Origin: Candidatus Zixiibacteriota bacterium
GTDB lineage: Bacteria > SM23-81
Length of the DNA: 8,422 nt
Direction of reading: 5' to 3'
Assembly (NCBI GenBank): GCA_030628225.1
Contig: DAOVRJ010000101.1
Span: forward strand, 1-8,422
Below, piece after piece: positions 6,678 to 8,422 of the stretch; within the stretch, counting starts at the first letter, position 1; every line of letters starts with the position of its first letter. The notes beneath the pieces are model-generated. The model was not told where the DNA came from. It did no database searches and was given only the letters and a program-made list of their open reading frames with translations. The translations under genes were made by a program, and so were the position numbers.

Positions 6678-8093
6678 ATGAGCAAAGCAAATTCTTTACG
6701 TGTGCTGCACGATTTCAGAAATTTGAGTCTCCTCGCGCTTCTGTCATTTTTATTTATCGCTTCCTGTCAGCGGGTGGAGTCTCCTCCGGTCCGCACGGCG
6801 CCTTCGCTCAAGCCAGTGGTTAGCCTGGTCGAGCATCCGGAGTGGAGTCACAACCTGAGTATCTATGAGGTGAATCTGCGACAATATTCTGCGGCAGGCG
6901 ATTTCCAGGGATTTGAAAGCCATCTGCCCAGATTAAAGGACTTGGGCGTTGGTATCCTCTGGTTCATGCCCATTCATCCGATTGGCGAAGAGAGGCGCAA
7001 GGGCACCCTGGGCAGCTATTATTCTGTCAAGGATTATCTGGCCGTGAATCCTGAATATGGATCCCTGGACGATTTCAAACAGCTGGTGAGCGAAATCCAC
7101 CAGATGGGCATGTACGTGATCATCGACTGGGTGGCTAACCACACTGCCTGGGATAATCAGCTGACCGTGGAGCATCCCGATTGGTATATGAGAGACTCCC
7201 AGGGGGATTTCTTTCCGCCCGTTCCCGACTGGTCCGACGTCATTGACCTGAATTATAATAACCGGGAACTGTGCGAGTATATGATAGCGGCCATGAAATT
7301 CTGGGTGGGAGAGGTGGGCATCGATGGTTTCCGGTGTGATGTGGCCGGTATGGTGCCCCTGGATTTTTGGAACAGGGCCCGGGCTGAATTGGAGAAAGTC
7401 AAGCCGGTGTTTCTGCTGGCCGAAGCGGAGTCTCCCCAGCTGCACGAAAAGGCATTCGACATGAGCTACGGCTGGGAACTCTATCATCTGATGAACCGCA
7501 TAGCCCGCGGCAAAAAGACGGCGGATGATATCTGCAGATATCTTGACATGAAAAAGTATAGATATCCCCGGGATGGCTATCGGATGTACTTCACCTCGAA
7601 TCATGACGAAAATTCATGGAACGGCACCGTCTTCGAACGACTGGCAGATGGGGCAGAGGCCTTTGCGGTTCTCGTGGCTACCCTCGACGGGATGCCCCTG
7701 GTCTACAGCGGACAGGAGGCTGGTTTAGACCATCGGCTAGAATTCTTTGAGAAAGATTTGATCGCCTGGCAAGATCATAAATTTGCCTGGTTATACAGGA
7801 TCCTGCTGAATCTCAAGAGGCACAATAAGGCCCTGTGGAATGGAGAGTGGGGTGGTCCTCTGATTCGGGTGCAGACCTCGGCGGATGATGCCGTCTTCGC
7901 TTTTGTAAGGGAGAAGGAGACGGATAAGGTTTTTGTGGTTCTGAATCTATCGCCCGAAGAGCAGGAGGTGGATCTTGAGGGCGGACCATACCCGGGTACC
8001 TATACCAACGTGTTCACTGGTGAAACAAGCTCTTTTTCTTCGGGAACAAGAATGATTTTGAAACCTTGGGGATATGAAGTTTTTTGCAAATGA
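6678..8093 (+). CDS. GH13 alpha-amylase-family glycoside hydrolase, predicted lipoprotein
   Basis: A 471-residue enzyme of the alpha-amylase clan that acts on alpha-glucosidic bonds by a retaining mechanism. The N-terminus has a charged start, a leucine-rich core and the lipobox 'FIASC' (Cys 30), so it is probably a lipid-anchored envelope protein. All four GH13 regions are intact. Region I is 'DWVANH' (D150, H155). Region II is 'GFRCDVAG', with R219 and nucleophile D221. Region III is 'LLAEAES', with acid/base E249. Region IV is 'SNHDEN', with H309 and stabiliser D310. The barrel starts at 'SIYEVNLRQYS' and the C-terminal beta domain at about residues 395-471 ends in 'LKPWGYEVF'. Domain B is short. 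'YSGQEAGLDHRLEFFEKD' is typical of a group common in Bacteroidota relatives. No sugar transporter, regulator or SusC/D-like gene is visible nearby. Hydrolase versus transglycosylase activity and the exact subfamily cannot be settled from this sequence. Confidence 0.92.
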   Translation: MSKANSLRVLHDFRNLSLLALLSFLFIASCQRVESPPVRTAPSLKPVVSLVEHPEWSHNLSIYEVNLRQYSAAGDFQGFESHLPRLKDLGVGILWFMPIHPIGEERRKGTLGSYYSVKDYLAVNPEYGSLDDFKQLVSEIHQMGMYVIIDWVANHTAWDNQLTVEHPDWYMRDSQGDFFPPVPDWSDVIDLNYNNRELCEYMIAAMKFWVGEVGIDGFRCDVAGMVPLDFWNRARAELEKVKPVFLLAEAESPQLHEKAFDMSYGWELYHLMNRIARGKKTADDICRYLDMKKYRYPRDGYRMYFTSNHDENSWNGTVFERLADGAEAFAVLVATLDGMPLVYSGQEAGLDHRLEFFEKDLIAWQDHKFAWLYRILLNLKRHNKALWNGEWGGPLIRVQTSADDAVFAFVREKETDKVFVVLNLSPEEQEVDLEGGPYPGTYTNVFTGETSSFSSGTRMILKPWGYEVFCK

Positions 8094-8160
8094 TAGGGGA
8101 GAGCAGATAGATAGTGGCGTTTGGGAACGAGATCTGCATATAAACGGACTTAATTCACCG

Positions 8161-8167
8161 AAGGAGT
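8161..8167 (+). promoter_or_regulatory. Ribosome binding site supporting a GTG start
   Basis: AAGGAGT lies eight bases before the GTG at 8176. It is the best Shine-Dalgarno match in the window, and it supports the non-ATG start of the last gene. Confidence 0.7.
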
Positions 8168-8175
8168 GAACCGTC

Positions 8176-8422
8176 GTGCCGTATAGAACCATTTTCCTGG
8201 TCAGTCTTACTGTCCTCCTCTGCTGTGCTCCGCAGAGCGAGAAACCCCAATCGGAAAATTCTGCTCAACATCCGGTGGAGTCATATGAGCTGGTGGATTT
8301 CGCCCAGTTCAACGACACCATCCTGGAGGCCATCGCGATCGGTAAGACATGGTCTCAGGATCCCATAGAGGTGACCCGGAGGTTCATGAACTCTGCCGGC
8401 GCACGTTCCGTGAATATTCTCC
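8176..8422 (+). CDS. Unidentified exported protein or lipoprotein, 3' end outside window
   Basis: The first 82 codons of a gene starting at GTG 8176 and open to the window edge. The N-terminus reads 'MPYRTIFLVSLTVLLCCAPQ': a basic residue, a hydrophobic core and then Cys, followed by a Ser/Gln/Glu-rich linker ('SEKPQSENSAQHP'). This is the layout of a bacterial lipoprotein, although 'LLCC' is an imperfect lipobox because Cys precedes the candidate lipidated Cys. The mature start ('YELVDFAQFNDTILEAIAI', then 'TWSQDPIEVTRRFM') is not a family I recognise. It starts 82 bases after the GH13 stop on the same strand and may be co-expressed with that lipoprotein enzyme. Confidence 0.7.
   Translation, partial: MPYRTIFLVSLTVLLCCAPQSEKPQSENSAQHPVESYELVDFAQFNDTILEAIAIGKTWSQDPIEVTRRFMNSAGARSVNIL

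Noticed and set aside
6933-7604. Long minus-strand open frame (223 codons) inside the GH13 gene.
   Set aside because: It is antisense to conserved catalytic regions of GH13. The length follows from codon bias, and its His/Ile-rich sequence shows no domain.
1-8422. Mobile element, CRISPR array, toxin-antitoxin or phage-defence system.
   Set aside because: No transposase, integrase, regularly spaced repeats, terminal inverted repeats, small paired genes or defence-type domains were found on either strand.

Overview
The window is a stretch of bacterial chromosome of roughly even base composition. All seven recognisable genes lie on the + strand with short gaps (about 45 to 230 bases). The large secreted protein ends in a 'NYPNPFN' type C-terminal domain, which is typical of the Bacteroidota/Ignavibacteria/Calditrichota/KSB1/Marinimicrobia (FCB) assemblage. 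Lipoprotein signals and a GH13 enzyme of a style common in that assemblage fit the same picture. I infer an uncultured or thinly sampled FCB-group bacterium with a Gram-negative envelope. The species cannot be named from this sequence.

Layout. Positions 1-912 hold the 3' part of an AI-2E/PerM-family multi-pass membrane protein, cut by the window edge. Positions 1003-2394 encode a metallo-beta-lactamase/beta-CASP RNA-processing type nuclease with its motifs intact. Positions 2440-3246 encode a class I SAM-dependent methyltransferase. Positions 3332-4120 encode an unusual fusion of two SH3 domains and a HIT nucleotide hydrolase/transferase domain. A 226-base gap follows, with small inverted repeats and a possible 10-residue reading frame. 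Positions 4347-6593 encode a 748-residue exported protein: signal peptide, beta-propeller-like region, complete M23 (LytM) metallopeptidase site, Ig-like region and a T9SS-type C-terminal sorting domain. Positions 6678-8093 encode a GH13 alpha-amylase-family lipoprotein, preceded by a strong RNA hairpin. Positions 8176-8422 hold the start of an unidentified exported or lipoprotein gene that runs off the window.

How the genes relate. The first four are cytoplasmic or inner-membrane housekeeping-like functions (transport, RNA turnover, methylation, nucleotide hydrolysis) with no evident shared pathway. The last three are envelope or secreted proteins. Same-strand packing allows co-transcription, but no promoter or U-tract terminator is convincing enough to draw operon borders. 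No mobile element, CRISPR array, tRNA or rRNA was seen. The two features most worth a second look are the SH3-SH3-HIT fusion, which contains a nearly identical 38-base internal repeat, and the propeller-M23-sorting-domain protein.
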